The notes: a model not told the origin generated them from the letters alone. Counted from the first letter of the stretch, positions 1 through 11,609 are shown. The stretch: 64,000 bases of DNA from Megaleporinus macrocephalus (GCA_021613375.1 CM038706.1:27469866-27533865); one strand, 5' to 3'. Made by a program: numbers and translations.

Positions 1-999
1 CTCAGCAGACGTGCGTTCTGCTCTGGAATTTATGGTCCATAGACAGTTTAAAGGAAGCAGTGTAATCTGTCAGAGAGGCTGGCGGATTGACTACAGGGGA
101 ATATTCTGAGCAGGAAGATCAAATTTGGAATAGTGCTCTGGATGATAGAGATATTTTCCCGTTGAAGTAAAACAGTGGGGCTCTCGCCAAGCACAGACCA
201 TTTAGAAGCCAGAATTAAAGACTGAAAAGGCTTTCTTTCCCCTCCAGCTCCCTCAGAGGAGAGCGAATAAAATGATAGTAGAGAGCTGAACACTAAATTC
301 AAGCAGTTCTTTTACCATGAAGCCCCATTCAGGCCTGCCATGGACCTCTAGGGAGGCCACTGCACTAATTAATAAAGAATATTTGTTCCCAAAATTGTGC
401 TCAGGCCCTTTTTTATATCTTTTCTCACTCAGTCAGTCTTCAATCTACTCATGGACTATTGATAAACAAAGGCAAATTAAGTTTTGATAGTTCATGGAAA
501 ATGGCAATAGTATCTTCACATATGTGGAGGTTTTAACCCTTAAACTTACAGTAACACTATACTTTACTAATTAGTTAGTTAGTTTTAGTTTAGTTTTGAT
601 AGTTAGATACAGATAAACATTTAATTACATAAATGAAGTTATAACATTAAGAAAATACTAACAATAAGTTACGCAGTATATGTAATCAATATAAATATTT
701 GTTTATTGTGATATTTATAAAGATCAGATATATTGCCTATTAATAATTGATGAGCTATGAGCCTTTATGAGAAAGTTAATAGTTAATACAGTTAATAACA
801 GTTAATAAATGCATTTTTTACCTTTACAAAAATATTTATTTTATAGAAACATCTATTGAAAATTTCACTAGAGAGCCAAAACTGTTTTTTTTTCCTATGG
901 CTTTGCTTCAAGGAACCCTTTATTTTTAAGACTATATTTCAAGTCTTTCATATCGGCCACCACCCCAAAACACACACTCACACAAAGCCCTGAATCACT
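1..999. other. AT-rich sequence, no gene seen
   Basis: No ORF with coding character, no splice-site pairs and no RNA gene was seen. Within it, 568-600 is a short TTAG/TTTAG-type array and 778-808 carries three imperfect copies of GTTAATA-containing units. The rest is single-copy by eye. Confidence 0.5.
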
Positions 1000-1425
1000 A
1001 GGAGCACACTTTTTTGATGTGAGAGAGTACTCGAAACAGGACGCCCAAATATTTGAGGCTATTCAGAGATGTGCCACCTCTGTTCCTGCGCCCCCCTAAC
1101 TGTTTATCTTTGAGATAAATCCACAGCTCACTTAGATATAAAGGAAACAAATCCATCTGATAAGCCGTCCAAATACCCCTTTTCCACTTTAGCCCCGACA
1201 AGTCGGCATGTTTCACATGAAAAGCTTTTAGGAAAGCCAGGGTCCGGCTGAGGAGGGCCATTGTTAGGCCACTGTGATGGATTAAGTTGGAGAATGTTAG
1301 TGTTAGCCACTATAACACCTTTGAGTTTATTAGGGTTTGTGTAAGCAGGGTCACTGGCGCTAAATGGGATGTCAATGACCGAAACACAATTTCAAGGTAA
1401 ATAATAAGCACTTAAATGAGTGAGT
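1000..1425. promoter_or_regulatory. candidate conserved non-coding element
   Basis: Unique sequence with balanced base composition between AT-rich flanks, ending in a stretch that includes 'ggcgctaaatgggatgtcaatg' broken across 1358-1380. Open frames here (for example minus strand 998-1261) have no protein character. The call rests on texture only; alignment to other fish would decide it. Confidence 0.25.
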
Positions 1426-1594
1426 AACCTGAGTGGACCTCCAGAGTGGGGTGGGTGGTTGGCAGGGCCAGGGAGGGGGGGGTGTGTGGGCAGGACTGGT
1501 TGTACTGCTGAGTGTCTGGATTTTATAGTCAAAAGATGGTTTAGCAATTTATGTAGATTGTCTTTAGTTTTGATTGGTTTCATTGACTGTTGGT

Positions 1595-1835
1595 TTATAG
1601 TGTTTCTAAAAAAGATGGTTCTTTAAGAGTTCTTCAGCAAAAACAAACGAGATGGTTTTATGTAGCCCCCAAAAGCGTTCTTCCAATTTATACAAGCTGG
1701 ATATTGTAACAGTAGAACCCATTTTGGTGCTATTTAGTTAAAACACGTTAAAAACATTCTTAATAGAATTACATTCAACATATTCTCTATCAATCTGAAG
1801 AACCATTTACTATGCAAAGAACCATTTATGCATGC
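1595..1835. mobile_element. degraded MITE of the AGAACC/GGTTCT family
   Basis: Contains repeated GGTTCT and AGAACC modules on both sides of a core (atggttcttta at about 1614, agaacccattttggtg at about 1715, gaagaaccattta at about 1798). The same modules recur at 16.5, 19.4, 39.2, 51.1 and 53.1 kb, which identifies it as a dispersed short inverted-repeat element without coding capacity. The transposase family is unknown. Confidence 0.55.
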
Positions 1836-1839
1836 ACAC

Positions 1840-3010
1840 GATCTCAGAGAGTTCATGGTTGCATATAGAACAACTGTCTTTACTTAAGAGTGTAATTGCT
1901 GTTGATTTGAGTGCTGACTTTTCTATGTACCATATATCTGAGCCATGTGGTTCTTACTATAAACCATATCATCGCTATCCAAGAAAAACAAGTATTTCCA
2001 TTTTTTTAGATTTTTGTTTTCCTGTGTAGCATGAGGTCAGCAGATGCTCTTTACATTTTGTAAAAAAATCCACAATAAATGAACCAATGGAAATGTTTCA
2101 AAATTGCATGGAATAAAATCTATTTACATTAACTACAAAGAATGTTTTTGTCATATTCTGTAAAGTGACAATTTTAGAGATGCCACTGCTGGTTATGATA
2201 TGGGACTAGGTTAATGTCTTGATAGTTAACTGTTTATTTTAATATTTTGTCATCATGATCTTAAAGCAGTTTATGCTCAAACCTGTTTCTGTAAATATAT
2301 TTTGGGTGATTTATCCCCCTAATTTTCAAAACCGTTCACATAATTTATGTTAACAAAGGATTACATTATTTCACCTAGTAAATCAACCTTGAGAACAGAT
2401 CCTACACTACTGTGGTCAGATAGAAAAGTACAAACCAAAGCTCACGTCCTCTGTGGACTAATTTCTCTAATCCTCTTCTCAGATTTCTCAAGAAAGCAGC
2501 TTAATTTTTTCATCTAGCCTACCTCTGTGGTGAATAGACTGGTAGTGTAAATAAAAGCTAAATTATTTAATGATAACACTATTAATCATTTCTACCTTTT
2601 GAAATAGAATAACTATTTATAAGTTTTGTTTTGTGATAAAGTACAAAACAGTAAAAAAGTAATTTAGAGCTCATTAATATGTAATGTTCTAGTCTAGAGA
2701 AATGTACAGAGTCAGAATAGTTCACAGGTGGTGTTTGAACCAAACATCCAAAGAGTTAAATGCCTCTAATGCCTAAGTTCCCACATAGAAAGTTGTTACA
2801 TAAAATGACTTCTTGAGGCATTCCTTTAGGATAGATTTGAACTCAGCTTTAGTTTTAAAACATACATTTTTAAAATCCATTTAGGTACAGTACATGCAAA
2901 ACACTATAAGCCAAAAATAGTCTGTAATCTTGCATATTAAATATTATTATATTTATATTACATGTAAATACTAAAAAGACATGTGTAGGTTTACTATAAA
3001 GCTATATTTG
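1840..3010. other. AT-rich intergenic sequence, nothing recognisable
   Basis: Long AT-rich single-copy stretch. I see no exon, RNA gene or tandem array. Confidence 0.45.
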
Positions 3011-3019
3011 TGTTGTAGA

Positions 3020-3060
3020 AATGGCAACCCCTGGTTCTTATCACCACTGCCGTAAAGAAA
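3020..3060 (-). mobile_element. end of a GTGGTGATAGGAACC-type element
   Basis: Reads on the minus strand as a variant of CAGTGGTGATAAGAACCAGG, the terminal motif of the element seen complete at 12.45-12.81 kb and as further ends at 19.92, 26.87 and 61.0 kb. Only one end is visible here. Confidence 0.4.
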
Positions 3061-3183
3061 ACAATTTCACAATAAACCATCACAACAATTGAAATCTGGA
3101 GAAACTTTGAAAAATCTGTGAAATTCCCCTTTATGTGGTGTTGAGATGCACAGTAGAAGCTTTGTCTGTAGAGTTCTGTAGAG

Positions 3184-3184
<1 letters not shown>

Positions 3185-3221
<37 letters not shown>
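3185..3221. repeat. (TC)n microsatellite
   Basis: Uninterrupted TC dinucleotide run of about 36 bp. Confidence 0.97.
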
Positions 3222-3224
<3 letters not shown>

Positions 3225-3772
3225 CGGGTTAAAGCCATGCTCCTCCTGGGACAGCAGACCTTGATCTCCCCCTCGACTGCAGCCGTTCAGTTTACAGATG
3301 AATTGTAGCTGGGTGCTAAACTGCGTCCGAGCCGCCGTCAATGTTTATGTCTACCAATCAACTGCAATGTGCTTATGTTATATGGTATTATGGACACAGC
3401 AACCTTAAAACATGCCAGGCCTTTTCAGAGGCCCAGATTTATGACATGTTGAATTTCAGGAGTTGAAAAAAGAAAACACGGCGGAGATGTATGTGTGAGG
3501 GAGCGTTTGTGTTTCTGTAAAGAATACCGTTACTGTTTACCGCTTACTTGTTCAACTTCTGGCCAGATCACAAATAGCAAAGCATTCCCATGAACAGATA
3601 TTATTGCTAATTATTTAATAACACCTCCATAATTTTATCATCTCCTAATTTTATTGTGTTTCCAAAATGCAGTAAACTCTGGATAAAGTTTTGGTGTCTA
3701 GTTTATAACATTTCAGTTTACAGTGTTTTTACTGAATAATAATTATTATCATTTTGTCCAGTTTATAGTAAA

Positions 3773-4402
3773 CAGTGGTGGACAGCATACACAATGTCCT
3801 GTACTGAAGTGAAAGAACAGATATCTTTGGGAAAATGTAGCTTGAGTGAAGGTCTTCGATTTATATTTATGCTTGAATTAGAGAATGTACCTGAGTATTA
3901 AAGTTATATAAAAGTACTGCACATAATGCTCTGTTATCTGTCTAACAATGCCAACAGAGCTATTATTTGAGGAGGTTCATTGGTAAAGCAGTATTTCATA
4001 CTGTTTAATCCAGTGGTGACTCTACCATCCCTCTTTCACACCTGCTTCACCTAATGAACTTCTTTTTTTTTGATTGGCTAGATCAAAACTCAGCCGGAAT
4101 GTAGACCTCCAGGTGGAGGGCTAGTCACCACTGCTTAATCTGGATCCTACACCTCCTTTTGTGTCTTCATGGTAGGAAATCAGTAAAATGTCCCTCAAAA
4201 TAACACTGAATTTACACTTAAATCTGAAAGCAGGATTCTTTACAGTAGCCAAGCTACAAGTGGGTGATTGGTTAGTGAAAAGTGTGACGAGTAACGACAC
4301 ACATGCAGAATGTAGTGAAGAATAAGGAGGATATTTTACTGTGAAATATAATGAAGTAGAAGTAAAAGTCTTTTAAAAATATGATAACATTAATGAGGTA
4401 GA
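3773..4402 (+). mobile_element. teleost CAGTGGTGGACA-type interspersed repeat, interrupted
   Basis: Starts with cagtggtggacagcatacac and continues with 'gtcctgtactgaagtgaaag ... gaatgtacctgagtatt'. The right part has 'cgacacacatgcagaatgtagtgaag' split over 4297-4322 and 'aatgaagtagaagtaaaagt'. This pattern is familiar from a common fish repeat related to 'CAGTGGTGGACAAAGTACAC'. A hAT-like MITE at 4011-4133 splits it. The terminal inverted copy at the right end is not visible, so it is truncated there. Confidence 0.55.
4011..4133. mobile_element. hAT-like MITE nested in an older repeat
   Basis: A 123-bp unit with perfect 10-bp terminal inverted repeats, CAGTGGTGAC at the left and GTCACCACTG at the right. 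It is flanked by near-duplicate sequence (gtttaatc on the left, cttaatc on the right), consistent with a slightly decayed or shifted 8-bp target duplication as made by hAT elements. It has no coding capacity. Its position inside the 3773-4402 repeat shows it inserted later. Confidence 0.6.
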
Positions 4403-4800
4403 TACTTAAAGGGCCCATATTGCAGAAAAGCAAACATTAATGAATGCGTAAGCAAGCACTGTAAAGATTTTAAACTGTGTGCCTTTCACCGCCCCGGTCT
4501 GATCAGTGCATATATAGACACTACACTGCAATTTTTTTAGTGTGTGTTTCAGCTCTGAGTGCTTCTTTACAGGAGAAGGAAAAAAACATACTTCACAATG
4601 TAACCAGAGTTTTCAAGTCATTTTGGTCATTTCTTTTGGTCCAGTCATCATGAAATTTACACACCATTTAAAGGGCAACAGTCATTAAATTATGCCAAAA
4701 ACTGAAAAAGGGAGAGACAAAGTTTTGTTCCAACAGCACATCAGTCTTAAAGGCACAGTAACAAAAGCAGCCTTTTAAATTCTGAAGGATTACTATGCAT
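4403..4800. mobile_element. fragments of teleost AAAGGGCCCATATT repeat
   Basis: Begins 'ttaaagggcccatattgcag' and later contains 'cttaaaggcacagtaacaaa' near 4747. The GGGCCCATAT module recurs inverted at 62.53 kb in this window. These look like pieces of non-autonomous DNA transposons; boundaries are approximate. Confidence 0.4.
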
Positions 4801-5079
4801 CAGTGGTACACAGTATGTCATTCAGTATGAACAGCAAGATTTGTGCAAGGATTTAGACATGATGCTATTTTGTAACCTTGTAGGTTCCAGTGCAACAAAA
4901 GAAGCCAACTTTGAACACCAAAAATTGTGCGTAAACAGTGTTTCAGTGTGAATTTTAGAAAATGTGGTTCCTCAGAGAATACAGTGTTATAGCACTTACT
5001 AAAGCTGCATTATAACAGCCTGTGACATGTAACGCAGCACTGAGAGCTCAATCCCAGGTTTGAAACAGAGCAGAGAAGA

Positions 5080-5690
5080 GGAAAAGCTCAGTGTGGTGGA
5101 TTAGAGAGAAAAACAAGCCTTTGATAGGAAAACAAAGCTGCTGGATCTGTCCCTTTGATAATGCCTTTGTAAAGGATGACCAGCAAAGCCCCCCAATTCA
5201 GCCATGCCTTTAAACGGAAGCCTAAGGGGCCAGGAGAAGGAGCGAGCATATGCCGAGATTAAAGTTTTCCTTCCATCCTTCTTTTTCCCCCTTTAAACAT
5301 GGGGCAAGTTGAGATGCTTTGTTCAGAAAGCGAAGCAACTTGAACCGCTTTGTGCTCCAGTTGCATGTGAACAGACGGCAAACGAACACTTAATCTTGAC
5401 AGACAACATAACTTGACATCAATTTGTCCCCAGCGGGAGAAGACTGGAGTACTCTGGGATTGGTTCAAACCTCAAGTCCCCTCCTTTCCCTTGTACACAC
5501 GCAGACGGTACACATGAAGCCCAATTCTCTCTTTCATTCAGAACTTCATACCCCAGTGATAAATTCATAGTCAGGGAGCTGTGTGGTTTGTCGTAACTTA
5601 TGTCTTCTACCGAGCAGCTCCGCAGAGGGAGAAGACTTAAGACATCAGGCCTGACGCGCACGCATTAAATAGTCGTGCCATTTTATCTCG
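5080..5690. promoter_or_regulatory. candidate conserved non-coding block
   Basis: Unique, mixed-composition sequence with no repeats, including 'cataacttgacatcaatttg' at about 5407. Minus-strand frames over it (5259-5468 and 5419-5661) show no recognisable domain and no matching splice signals. CNE status is inferred from texture. Confidence 0.25.
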
Positions 5691-5799
5691 GACTTTGGAA
5701 TGCGTTGACCTTAGCATTTGCTCTACACATGGAATACCAATTGCATAGGGCCCTCTTACTCATGAAGATGGAGATTCTTCGACTCGTAACCACATGGGA

Positions 5800-6060
5800 G
5801 AGGTTAGGCGTCCAGCAGAAACAGGGAGTTACCCGTTCCCCCACCCATCCACCGCCTCCCCCCTAAAAAAAAAAACCCTAACTCACCGAGCTGCCGTCCC
5901 TCAAAAAAGGGAGGCAGAGGGGTGAGGGGATGTGGAGGAGTGTATCTGAAAGAGGCCCAGTCAAACATTCCCCTTCCCTCTTCCTCTCCTCCACAAGGTT
6001 CCCCTCCAAACCTGTGGGGGTGACTGAGAGGACACGGCGTCTTGTAAAACACATGCACTT
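5800..6060. other. low-complexity C/A-rich then purine-rich stretch
   Basis: Contains a C-rich run followed by an A-run (about 5855-5877) and G-rich purine tracts. Open frames here are products of biased composition. Confidence 0.45.
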
Positions 6061-6061
6061 A

Positions 6062-6540
6062 ATATTAGAGCCATAAAACTTGTTAAATTAAAAGCTATTT
6101 TGGAAAATAGAAAGGGAAATATTTATGCGTCTGGCCCATGATAGAGTCCGTTCTATTCCCCAGCCAAGAGGTTGCCGGGGCGCAGGTAACAACTGTCAAC
6201 AAGTGAGAAACCCCGCGGTACCCCGGTCGGCAGTGCACTCTCATGTGTGGCATGGTTTCTTTTAGCAGGACTGCGCAATTTAACGTTGCATAGGGACAGG
6301 GAAAAAAAGTAAATCAAGGCTTTGTTAAGGATGAGGTGAGAACTCCCCTCCCCAGCACCTCCATATAGACTCTTAGAAGAGGGTGAAAAACAAAGCAAAA
6401 AAAAAGGACTCTCAGTGATTGAAAAGCTGCAAAAAGCAATTATGATTGTGAAAATATACAGGCCCCTGGTTTTAGCTCTGGCAGGCTTCATAAATTGTAG
6501 AGGTCGCACTGTTTACTCAGCGCTGGACCAGGCCTGAGCC
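6062..6540. promoter_or_regulatory. candidate conserved non-coding element
   Basis: Abrupt change from low-complexity sequence to unique balanced sequence with an AT-rich first part (atattagagccataaaac) and a CpG-containing middle around 6170-6230 (aaccccgcggtaccccggtc). The 118-residue minus-strand frame here is not protein-like (no motif, low-complexity FSLS/SSPSS stretches). Confidence 0.3.
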
Positions 6541-6889
6541 TTCTCTGGCCATCACATCAGAGAGGTGTAAACTACTGCATCAACCCTGCAGTAGTACCCC
6601 ACCATCCACGACTCAACTAGGCCAACAAATCACATACATGTTTTAACTAAACCTACTTAGTGTTTTTGAGTTTTGTAACAGGTTTGAATAATGATTATTT
6701 CTTTTGTCACAAAAGTGTAAATATATGAAAAAGTAGTATACAATACTGAAAAGTCAGAAGCCATTAATTTATTTAATTTAAAGCCTAAATGGCCAGTATG
6801 CCATCCATTTCTCTGCATCAGGTTACAGGATGTACATTGTTTTTATAAAAATTACACAAAAGTATTAGCAACTGCATTATCTTTTTCAG

Positions 6890-7310
6890 GGTCTAGTGTG
6901 TCCACTCTTTACCTTAATTACAGTTTCCATTCTTTTCAGGAGACTTTCAGTTTCCTACCATCCAAACAATCCCAAACACATCCAGTGATGTTGAGGACCA
7001 TGGGGTGGTCAGTCCATTGTCCTGAAAACATAGCAGCTTCTTTTTTTGATGCGTCTCCTTTCTTAATAAGTGCTGAGTTGTGTTCTCTCAGTGAAAGGAT
7101 GAACAGAAGCACCTGTGGAAGTTTCAGATCTGTAACAAGTGTTGAGCTTGATTTTTTTTAAGATGAAAGTTTTAAGTGCTGTCAGATAGGGACAGTTTTA
7201 TGCTCTACCAGGTTTTCCAGGTGATTGTGAGTAGCTCTGTTTTCTTTGTAGATTTTCTTTTTGAACCTCAGTTTAGGGAAGTTTTTTATTTCAGTTCTAT
7301 TCAAGTGTAT
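6890..7310 (-). pseudogene. decayed Tc1/mariner transposase relic (antisense)
   Basis: On the minus strand, about 6950-7015 reads ...DHPMVLNITGCVWDCLD..., matching the conserved region near the third catalytic acid of Tc1/mariner transposases (family form SPDLNPIExxWDxL). Further right it carries the block seen in all copies of this family here, 'tcagatagggacagttttat' followed by 'caggtgattgt'. The frame is broken repeatedly and the copy is not functional. Sister copies lie at 12.06, 19.26, 20.46, 22.06, 31.43 and 38.73 kb. Confidence 0.65.
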
Positions 7311-7457
7311 TAACTTATATCATCGCTGTCTATGGAAAAACAAGCATATACATAACAGTAACTTCACAGTAGATGGTAAAAGTTTCTTAATTTTTAATGT
7401 AAGTTAATAAAAAAAGATCCTTTTCTATGGAGCCCCTGAAGGGACATGGTCCAAGTC

Positions 7458-7640
7458 TGGTGAGCACCTGATAGTACAGGGTGCTCAACTGATGGTATTG
7501 GCTGCTCGACTGATACTATCGGCTGCTCACCACAAAGAATTGGATGCTTACCATATAGTACTGGGTGCTCAACTGATAGTATTGGGTGCTTACTTGACAG
7601 TATTGCTCCTGTGGTAGTATCAGGTGCTGATCACTTAGTG
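7458..7640. repeat. 21-bp minisatellite
   Basis: About eight degenerate copies of a 21-bp unit of the form GGTGCTCAACTGATAGTATTG, with the clearest copies at about 7478-7585. The array decays at the right edge into 'gtatcaggtgctgatcac'. Confidence 0.75.
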
Positions 7641-7649
7641 TCTGGCTCT

Positions 7650-8050
7650 AACCTAACGTTTTTTTTTTCACGTACCTGATTTTTACCAAAAAACAAAAGT
7701 TACACCACATGCCTTCAGAAGCTCATTATCATCCAAAGCAATTTTGGTCTTTGAGTCTATCTAACACGATGGTTTCACACAGTGTAAAGGGCAGCTGCTG
7801 AGCTCAAACAGTGCAGAAACAGCAACAATATTTTCTCCAAAACATCTCCCAAAAAATGTATAACTTGTTCTTGTATCAGTTTTTTTTGACAAGAAAGTAA
7901 ATAATTTCTCTCCAACAAGCATAAAATCCCATTTCAGTGTTTTTACAGCTCAGCCAGCAACCACCTTCTTAACCAATAACCTTATTTAATAAAGTATGTT
8001 GTATTATTATTTAATATATTACATTACGTGCACATATTTTCACTTTTAAA
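7650..8050. other. AT-rich sequence, nothing recognisable
   Basis: No gene, array or clear transposon end is visible. Confidence 0.4.
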
Positions 8051-8455
8051 TGATGCGTGTAATCACGTGATGTTGGCATGTTTAAAGGCCATTTGATGCG
8101 GGTTCTGTATTTCAGACACTAATAGACCATCGTGGAGTTCAGGTGCTAGTCATTAGGTATAATTTTGTTCTCACATCATCATGGGAAGCGTGTTATTTCT
8201 GATAAGTGCTCACGAGCTGCGGTACGGGGGCCCGTGCCGCGTCTTTTGATGCCTCAGAACGCATCTCATGCTTCGACCAGGCAGGAGTCTTTAATGTAAA
8301 CCAGCAAGTAAGTGAAAGAAGTCCATGAGTTGGGAAGATTTATGGTGCATTTGATCTCCGACTGGAAAGGTGCTTTAAGGCCCACAAAGGTTTTGTTGTG
8401 TGCGCGCTCAACGAAAAACCCATTATTATTTAAAAAAAATAATAAAAACACAGAC
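8051..8455. promoter_or_regulatory. candidate conserved non-coding element
   Basis: Unique, balanced sequence between a (CA)n array and AT-rich DNA, with CpG-containing segments (ggtacgggggcccgtgccgc at about 8221) and TAATG/TTTAATG-type sites. The 184-residue plus-strand frame 8312-8866 runs across this block and the adjacent (CA)n; its HTHTHTRARTETHAQ stretch is a direct translation of the microsatellite, so I do not call it a gene. Confidence 0.35.
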
Positions 8456-8458
8456 CTG

Positions 8459-8477
8459 CACACACACACACACACAC
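8459..8477. repeat. (CA)n microsatellite
   Basis: About nine CA units followed by a CG/CA-rich tail. Confidence 0.9.
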
Positions 8478-8519
8478 GTGCGCGCACCGAGACACATGCA
8501 CAGACATGCATTTACCCAA

Positions 8520-8975
8520 AACACACGGCCAAAATGCACTTAAAATTTATGGCTTTAACATTCCTTCAGGGTCAAGCTATTTATCAAATCCTCCACATTC
8601 TGGTTTCAATTACGCGGCCTATTGTGGAGAGCAGCTATTTTAGCAGGTTCATTTGGCTCAGTAGGGGACGCGAAGGCTTCAGCTTTAACGCGCCGTCTCT
8701 GATGGCCGCTCGCTGTCAGCCTGGTAGCGGCCAGGCCGCGGGTGAAGGGAATGGACGGTGGCCTCTATCAGAAAAAGGGGAACGTTTTTTTTTCTTTATC
8801 GGAGCACAGGGCGGCGGGGCCTACGACTGTGGTAGAGAGGCAATAAATCCTGCTTTTATTGCTTAAGAATTCCACTCTCTCCGCAGGCCTGACAGCGCCC
8901 CGCGTTCTCCGAGCCTTTTGGACAATTTCGACACCGTGTCCATCTGGTGCTGATTAAGATCCCGACTGGCGAGGG
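8520..8975. promoter_or_regulatory. candidate conserved non-coding element
   Basis: Unique high-complexity block with features common in vertebrate CNEs: 'tttcaattacgcggcctatt' (about 8606), 'gcaataaatcctgcttttat' (about 8840) and 'tggtgctgattaagatcccg' (about 8945). There is no splice-site pair and no reading frame of protein character. A purine-rich stretch (8965-9080) follows. Confidence 0.35.
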
Positions 8976-9359
8976 AGAAAGGGAGGGAGAGAGAGGTGTG
9001 CGGGTCAAGAATGGGGAAAAAGACAGCAAGGTGAGAGGAGGGAGGAAGAGCAGAGCTGGAAAAGGAATAGAGGAATAATCCTGCATCTTCTATAACTTCA
9101 CTCGGTACTCCAAACAGGTTGACTCAAAACGCGCTCATAATAAAGGCTAATGGGAAGAAGGTGTTTCTGCATCTGCCCATCAAATTCTATTACAGCGTTT
9201 CCGAGACTATGGGGTTCTGTTTTTGTTTTTATACAGTGAAACACATTGAACCTATTGTCTGTGGCAATTGACCCCATAATACAGACATACAGATCTTGAA
9301 GTATTTCTTTTAAGCAACATTATGTAACAATTTTGCCTTAAAATAACAGCTTCAGAATT

Positions 9360-9880
9360 GTTTTTGTGGTGCTCTGATCTATAATAATGAGAATGGTGGG
9401 TCTGCCACCACCACTCCAGGGATCGTCTGCCCTAGCAATGACGTGAGAACTGCGTAATGCTGAGAAGAAGCTAGCCTGCTTTTCCAGCATGGACATCATG
9501 GCGGAGGCTGTGAAGAGATAGAAAAAGACCTTGTCAGAGCAAGCAAGAAAAGAAAATGCGAGGGTGACTTAGCAAGAGACCAACCAGGAATAAGGTTTTG
9601 TACTTGTACTCAGTGGAACTCCTGCAGCAGAGTGTTCATCCCTGCCAATGTTATTGATGAAATAGCGCAACACACCTTACCTGTGTCATTCCAGTCTCAA
9701 TGAGTAGTTTCCTGTCTCACTGTAGTTTGTCTGAATGCCCAAAGTAATTTAACTGCTGTCCTGTAATGTTACTCTACCGTGTAAGTCAACATGGAGCTTT
9801 CCTTCTGATGCTGTCTTTCTTTGACGTCTCTTTGTACACACATGTGTCACACAGGTATAAGGTCTAACCCATAACTAAGC
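9360..9880. other. intergenic sequence, nothing recognisable
   Basis: Mixed sequence including a short inverted motif 'ggtgggtctgccaccaccactc' broken at about 9395-9416. No gene is supported. Confidence 0.35.
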
Positions 9881-9884
9881 ACGA

Positions 9885-10160
9885 TTTAATTCACAGCCTC
9901 GTTTTCTCCTGATCTCAGGATTTTCTTTACACAGTCGTGTCCAATAAAAGCTATGAATTACTCAGCAGCTCTCATTAAATTATTAAGCAAAGAACGTACA
10001 ATTGTAAGACGGTAATTATGAGTAAGGAAGTCAAGACCTGCAGACAGGATCTTAGAGTTTAAGGAAAGTCCAATTAGAAAGCCAAGAAAAGAGAAGGCCA
10101 CTGATGGCTGGCCAGCGTGACCACCATTATAGCCAGCCGGCACCATTAAGCCGATGACCC
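9885..10160. promoter_or_regulatory. candidate conserved non-coding element
   Basis: Unique sequence dense in homeodomain-like cores (gatttaattcac, cattaaattattaag, ggtaattatgag). The four overlapping short frames at 10.15-10.42 kb just downstream show no domain. Confidence 0.35.
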
Positions 10161-11260
10161 AGCCATGGCCAAAAGATATTATTTGGAGAGAGGAGACATC
10201 TTGTCCTGTGTTTGGGGTTTATTATCCTCTCTGCTGGCACCTGCTCTCACTCTGGGCTTTGCCAGCACTGTCCCTGCACCCCTGCTTCTCTTCTCCTCCC
10301 TTACTGCTTCCATTCCAACCCCCCAGAACCCACTGGCACTGATGATCTTCTGCGCAGGGGTCAACCAAGGGCAGGAGAGGTTCATTTGGAAGACTGTTGA
10401 AGCTTTGTGATATCATAGCCTGAGTGTTCCTGCGAGAAACGGCTCATCTGCAGCACCTGGAGAACTGGGCCTTCCCCCCACTGATAACACAGGGAAAATG
10501 ACCATACGATCAGAGATTAGCCTGAGCCTCCCACACCAAACTGCTCATACTCAAAGCAGAGCCTAAACATGGGGTAAATAAAACACATTACACCACTCAG
10601 CTAGACTTCAGAAGTGGGTGGAGAATTTCTCAAGTCAGGGGATTCATTCTTTGTGAAATGATGACTAAAAACTACTTACTGTGTAATTTACAGAACCACA
10701 GTGCACCTTCTAGTTCCATTCAGCATCTAGCAGCTATGAATGAACTAATGTTTTCTAATACACTTTCAAAGTAAAATAAATTGTTCAGCATCAATATGTA
10801 AAGATCAATTGTACATACATCATCGGCAACAAAACAAAATAAAAATATAAAACACAGAATTCTTAAGTAACTAAAAGGAAATGGGAAAAAGTAGAGATGT
10901 GTAAACACAAGTACACATCCTCTACAAAGAACACACTTCTACACATATGCAAAAGTAATTTTAAATTTAGCTTCCATGCACCTCGTGACCAAGGAGCACA
11001 AGGGATTAAGTCTTGGCAGACTCTGTATTTTGTTATTTCTTTTAAAATTACATTTAAAAAAAGGAATCAATAATTAATCAAATTCAAAACAAGTAAGAGA
11101 CTGACCGACAGACAGAGAGATAGATAGACAGATGAGTAAAATTATATTCACACGGAAATGCATACATTTGCAAATATATAAATCCGTCAAAATCTACACT
11201 GATATGAATAAATGATATGAAGCTGATGTATATTTGTAGGTTATTTAGTTTAAGAAGTTT
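10160..11260. other. intergenic sequence, nothing recognisable
   Basis: Starts moderately GC-rich and becomes AT-rich. The many short frames in it overlap on both strands and have no motif. A short GACAGA/GATAGA run lies at 11105-11133. Confidence 0.4.
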
Positions 11261-11268
11261 CTAATGTA

Positions 11269-11536
11269 CAGTCGTATGCAAAGGTTTAAGCTCTCTGGTC
11301 TAATTACACTTTTTTTTTCTAGATGAAAATATGTTTACACATGCACTTTTTGTTTTTTTCTCATTTACAAAGCACTTTGAAAGACTGCAGTGTAGGAAAT
11401 GTGTTATATAAATGAACTTGGAAAAATATATAATATCACTTTTGCCCAGGCCAATTAAATTTAGCAAATAACCTGTAGAAGAGAAATGCTATATTTAAGT
11501 TCACAATTTGACTAGGAGTACATTTGCATACAACTG
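11269..11536. mobile_element. Tc1/mariner-type MITE with both ends
   Basis: A 268-bp unit beginning CAGTCGTATGCAAAGG and ending with the reverse complement of CAGTTGTATGCAAATG, flanked on each side by TA (11267-11268 and 11537-11538), the target duplication of Tc1/mariner elements. It has no transposase. The same kind of end appears at 39.60 kb (CAGTTATGTGCAAAAG). Confidence 0.75.
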
Positions 11537-11609
11537 TATATCAGAGATAATAATTCATAAACCACCATATATACATATATTACAGTAATGCATGGACAGG
11601 CTGTTAATA

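Noticed and set aside
2994..3341. 115-codon minus-strand frame with RERERERER stretch
   Set aside because: The central part is the translation of the (TC)n microsatellite.
6153..6509. 118-codon minus-strand frame
   Set aside because: Low-complexity residue mix, no motif, no splice signals; lies in a CNE-like block.
8312..8866. 184-codon plus-strand frame
   Set aside because: It crosses a (CA)n array (HTHTHTRARTETHA) and flanking CNE-like DNA; there is no domain and no splice support.
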